DNA of 16,989 nt from a bacterium. Its GTDB lineage: Bacteria; Ratteibacteria; UBA8468; B48-G9; JAFGKM01. Shown one piece after another: positions 14,489 through 16,989 of the stretch. Position 1 is the stretch's first letter. Each line of letters starts with the position of its first letter. Made by a program: the position numbers and the translations under genes. Below the pieces are notes generated by a model. The model did not search any database. It was not told the origin of the DNA and saw only the letters and a list, made by a program, of their open reading frames with translations. The stretch is from positions 1-16,989 of the forward strand of contig JAKPNC010000054.1 in the NCBI GenBank assembly GCA_029548585.1. The letters are read 5' to 3'.

Positions 14489-16450
14489 TCACTCGAAAAC
14501 AACCATACCGTATCCCCTGACTTCCGGCAGGGTAACCCATGTATAAATCCCGTCGTCCGTGAAATCGATGCATTTTCCGGAAGGAGCCAGGTATGCTTTT
14601 TTTATTCTCCTGCCGTCTTTGCGAAGCCCCAGCTTTACGCCTGTAAGGCATACCGGCTCTTCTATGATCTGCGTTCTCTCCCCGCGTTTTTCCGGGATAT
14701 AGGAAAGAAGATGGATGACATGGAATTTCCCTTTTTCCGCCAGGGTAACCTGAGCGAAGGACGGAAGGTTTTCTGCCTTTATCACAGGCGTGGGCAGGGC
14801 CATTTTTATGCAGTTGCCCAAAAGCTGCCTGTAAGCTGTAACCGCGTGGTTATAGTAACTGAGAAAGATCGGAAAAGTGAAATGGAATATGTTGCCGCAC
14901 CTGGCAAGCGCCGGCCTCCCCGTATCTTTTTCCGGGGGCGTGTACCTGTGCCAGTGGCGCATGTCCCACGAATCAACATTGAAATACGGCCGGAAGAGCC
15001 TGCAAAGAACCTCAGCTCCCTTTTCAGCCTTTACCGAAATTCCTTTATCGTAAATGGTGGTCAGCATATCGGGAAGTCCCGCGGAGACTTCTTTTTCAGC
15101 CTTGAAGAAAGCGGGGTCGTATTCTTCTTCCCCCAGATAAGAAAGCCTGTATTCCTCAAGTGCGAAATTTTTTCTTCCGGCATCAAGGCCTCCGGACCCT
15201 GCGCTTATAATGTAACCGCCTTTCCCGATATGTTCTTTCAGCTCCTTTTTCAAATTTTCATCTATCAGAACGTCTTCAGGTATGAAAATGATTTTATATT
15301 TTTCTAATAACCCTTTCTCTCCGTCGATGACATCAAACTGGCATTTCAGTTCCATGAGCATCCTTGCCGCTCCGGGTATGGACCTGCGCGCCCCGGGAGA
15401 CAGAAGGGAAGGGAATCGTGAGGCTTCAGGATGCAAAACTGCCATTTCGGATACGGGAAGAGATTCGTAGGTCCATGGTTCCAGTTCCTCTATCCTGGAA
15501 TAGACCCTGCCGATAAGGTTATATACCTCGGGTTCCAGTTGGCCTCTCGGGTGCATATGGTCGCCGACAGAGCATGTGCCCCCGTTGGCCATGGAATTGT
15601 AGCAGTCAAAAAGAAGGGATTCTTCAGGTCTTATACCCCCGAAATCTCCCCATGATTTGTGGAACCTTCCCGTCATTTTGAAAAAAGGCTTGCCGAGAGT
15701 GCGGGCATACCTGCCCGTCCAGGGGAAATAATCATAACCCCATGCGGGCGGCAGAACCTCTATCTCCACGTGTGTGGGCTGGTTGGAGTAAGGCAGGCCG
15801 TTGAAACACAGGTATATGTCCTGCTTCTTCTCTCTTGCCAGGGTTGTCACTTCTTCCTGGAATTTCAGGGTTTGCATGAAGGTGTATTCTTTTGCCTGTT
15901 TTTCGTCGGCGGCATCCATACCGAGCTGTTTCATCCCGTCGAGGCATTCTATGCCGTAACAGGGATTCTGTGAAAAACAGTCGAGAAAGAGGCCGTCCAC
16001 GGGATATCTTTCCATCACTTCCCTTATCATTGAGAGAAGATGCTTCCTGTATCCCGTGCCGAGGCACATCCTCCTGAAGAAGGAACCTCCGGCTTTGACG
16101 TCATAAATCGTGCCTTCCCTGTTCATCTGGCACCATTCCCGGTGAAGAAGGGCGTGTTCGTGATCCAGGCCGGCGTTTATATAAGCGGCCACCCTTATGC
16201 CTTTAGAGTGGCACGCTTTTACCATGTCTCCGAGCATGTCTTTTGCCTTCAGCCCCGGGTGGACAATGCCCACCTTTGTGGGGTAGTAGGCAAACCCCAG
16301 GTTGCACCTGGCAAAGACGGTAATGTAATCCACGTGGGCCTTCTTGAGGGTAAGGGCGAAATCATCCGGAGAAAAATCGGCGCCAACGTCATAAACCTCA
16401 GGCATTGTGTGGAAATCGAGGTGTACCGCTCTTCTGGGGAAATCAGACAT
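14489..16450 (-). CDS. Hypothetical glycoside hydrolase (GHL6-type) with trimerisation-like domain
   Basis: A 653-residue predicted cytoplasmic glycoside hydrolase with no signal peptide. The N-terminal part (about 1-330) is a TIM barrel: HLDFHTMPEVYD at the start, IRVAAYINAGLDHEH (85-99), YPVDGLFLDCFSQNPC (149-164, Asp157 a candidate nucleophile as in alpha-fucosidase-like barrels), LCFNGLPYSN, and KMTGRFHKSWGDFGG (258-272). Residues about 335-540 look like the class-I-amidotransferase-like beta-galactosidase trimerisation domain (VLHPEAS, YKIIFIPEDVLID, GGYIISAGSGG). A small beta domain closes the protein. This order matches the group called hypothetical glycosyl hydrolase 6; the match is from memory, not a search. 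AGGAG lies 8 bases before the ATG. It is the first gene of the minus-strand cluster. Confidence 0.82.
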   Translation of the reverse strand: MSDFPRRAVHLDFHTMPEVYDVGADFSPDDFALTLKKAHVDYITVFARCNLGFAYYPTKVGIVHPGLKAKDMLGDMVKACHSKGIRVAAYINAGLDHEHALLHREWCQMNREGTIYDVKAGGSFFRRMCLGTGYRKHLLSMIREVMERYPVDGLFLDCFSQNPCYGIECLDGMKQLGMDAADEKQAKEYTFMQTLKFQEEVTTLAREKKQDIYLCFNGLPYSNQPTHVEIEVLPPAWGYDYFPWTGRYARTLGKPFFKMTGRFHKSWGDFGGIRPEESLLFDCYNSMANGGTCSVGDHMHPRGQLEPEVYNLIGRVYSRIEELEPWTYESLPVSEMAVLHPEASRFPSLLSPGARRSIPGAARMLMELKCQFDVIDGEKGLLEKYKIIFIPEDVLIDENLKKELKEHIGKGGYIISAGSGGLDAGRKNFALEEYRLSYLGEEEYDPAFFKAEKEVSAGLPDMLTTIYDKGISVKAEKGAEVLCRLFRPYFNVDSWDMRHWHRYTPPEKDTGRPALARCGNIFHFTFPIFLSYYNHAVTAYRQLLGNCIKMALPTPVIKAENLPSFAQVTLAEKGKFHVIHLLSYIPEKRGERTQIIEEPVCLTGVKLGLRKDGRRIKKAYLAPSGKCIDFTDDGIYTWVTLPEVRGYGMVVFE

Positions 16451-16515
16451 ATGGAAATCTCCTGTTTACATGACCGTCTCTATAGCGGATTTTGTTGTTT
16501 AAGGGAACCCTGCAT

Positions 16516-16544
16516 ATTGTATTACAAGGCGGGCAAAACTTCAA
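16516..16544 (-). promoter_or_regulatory. Predicted promoter of the catabolic cluster
   Basis: On the minus strand TTGAAG (16539-16544) and TACAAT (16516-16521) are separated by exactly 17 bases. The start would be near 16508, giving a leader of about 58 bases before the ATG at 16450. The T-run of the upstream gene's terminator ends just before the -35 box. Confidence 0.6.
16517..16527. promoter_or_regulatory. Candidate operator palindrome over the -10 box
   Basis: TTGTA-N-TACAA is an 11-base perfect inverted repeat that overlaps the predicted -10 box of the cluster promoter. A repressor bound here would block transcription. No regulator gene lies in the window, and short palindromes occur by chance. 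Confidence 0.35.
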
Positions 16545-16590
16545 ATAAAAAGGGGGCAGGCTACTTGCAATGAAGAAGAAGCCTGTCCCC
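16545..16590 (-). terminator. Rho-independent terminator formed by GGGGACAGG repeat, copy 2
   Basis: Read on the minus strand, GGGGACAGGCT (16580-16590) and AGCCTGCCCCC (16552-16562) form an 11-bp stem with one G-T wobble. TTTTTATTT follows directly. It begins 5 bases after the stop of the pseudopilin gene and is well placed to end that transcript. The arms match the inverted repeat at 10315-10348. Confidence 0.75.
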
Positions 16591-16595
16591 TTGTC

Positions 16596-16988
16596 TTACA
16601 TTTTGTTCCAGGTCAGAAGTTTAAGCGTTCTGTCCTGTTTTTGTATCCACCAGAACCTCCAGTTGGCGGCGTCTGTATGCGTGCTGGTAACCTGGATAAA
16701 CCTGTCCTCGTTTGCAGATTCCACATGCCCGTCTGCAAACATCAGGTTAACCATGCCGTTATGCCGGAAATGCACCGTTCCGCCTGCAGACGGAACGGTT
16801 GCTGTCCCTTGACCCGCCCCGTTGCATTGTTTCAGGTAATAAGAAGCATACGTGCCACCGGGGTAGTAACCTGAACCTGCCACAGGTACGGTGAGAGAAT
16901 CGGCAAAAATCCAGAAGTCCTCCGGATACTCTATCATTGTAAGCTTGGCCCATGCAGCAGAGCCGTTGTAGGCATTAGTGCTGATATT
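16596..16988 (-). CDS. Pseudopilin-like protein with H-X9-DG C terminus, N-terminal part outside window
   Basis: The frame is open from the window edge, giving 130 visible residues. The key motif is RHNGMVNLMFADGHVES: a His, nine residues, then Asp-Gly. This is the C-terminal signature of a large family of type II secretion/type IV pilin-like proteins with an N-terminal prepilin cleavage site, abundant in planctomycetes and related phyla. The visible part also has IFADS and YYPGGTYASYYLKQ, typical of the preceding region of such proteins. The N-terminal methylation motif and transmembrane helix must lie beyond 16989. It ends RTLKLLTWNKM, followed at once by the terminator hairpin. Role: surface or periplasmic pseudopilus component or secreted filament protein; exact function unknown. 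Confidence 0.85.
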   Translation of the reverse strand, partial: NISTNAYNGSAAWAKLTMIEYPEDFWIFADSLTVPVAGSGYYPGGTYASYYLKQCNGAGQGTATVPSAGGTVHFRHNGMVNLMFADGHVESANEDRFIQVTSTHTDAANWRFWWIQKQDRTLKLLTWNKM

Positions 16989-16989
16989 T

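Noticed and set aside
14445..14651. 69-residue extension of the zinc-type dehydrogenase
   Set aside because: It runs into the preceding gene; GAGGGG and the family N terminus fix the start at 14444.
1..16989. CRISPR array, tRNA or rRNA genes, insertion-sequence transposase
   Set aside because: No regularly spaced repeats, cloverleaf with T-loop sequence, rRNA-like stretch or transposase protein was seen in the window.

Overview
The window is a bacterial chromosomal segment, probably a contig from an uncultured organism. Three things suggest a lineage in or near the PVC/Omnitrophota-like bacteria: a pseudopilin with the H-X9-DG C-terminal motif, a pair of intracellular glycoside-hydrolase-like proteins of kinds often seen in uncultured anaerobes, and AGG-rich arginine usage. 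This taxonomic reading is an inference with low confidence. Ribosome binding sites are canonical (AAGGAG/AGGAG) in front of nearly all genes, which helped fix several start codons.

Region 1 (1-3501, + strand) is the translation block thrS(partial)-infC-rpmI-rplT. infC starts with a rare AUC codon and has its own strong promoter just after thrS. A membrane-bound GAF-GGDEF diguanylate cyclase follows and overlaps the end of rplT, so it is probably translationally coupled to ribosomal protein synthesis.

Region 2 (3488-6554, - strand) holds a small coiled-coil protein resembling subunit H/G of V/A-type ATPases. Next to it is an 879-residue iron-sulfur flavoprotein that joins an Old Yellow Enzyme/dienoyl-CoA-reductase-type barrel to a glutamate-synthase-small-subunit-like electron-input module.

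Region 3 (6555-8439) is a divergent promoter region followed by two + strand metallo-beta-lactamase-fold hydrolases. A 127-bp non-coding element with 25-nt imperfect terminal inverted repeats then lies between convergent genes.

Region 4 (8440-16544, - strand) is a probable catabolic cluster. In transcription order it encodes: a glycoside-hydrolase-like protein with a probable trimerisation domain, a zinc-type alcohol dehydrogenase, a zinc-less MDR oxidoreductase, an M24-fold protein that has lost two metal ligands (creatinase-like), a creatininase-family amidohydrolase and, after a 225-bp gap with a hairpin repeat, an unassigned TIM-barrel-like protein. A promoter with a palindrome over its -10 box precedes the cluster. 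None of the six has a visible signal peptide, so the pathway is probably cytoplasmic. Its substrate cannot be read from sequence. A glycoside or modified sugar carrying an amide or cyclic-amide group would fit the mix of hydrolases, dehydrogenases and C-N hydrolases.

Region 5 (16545-16989, - strand) is a hairpin terminator built from a dispersed GGGGACAGG-type inverted repeat, followed by the C-terminal part of a pseudopilin that runs off the window.
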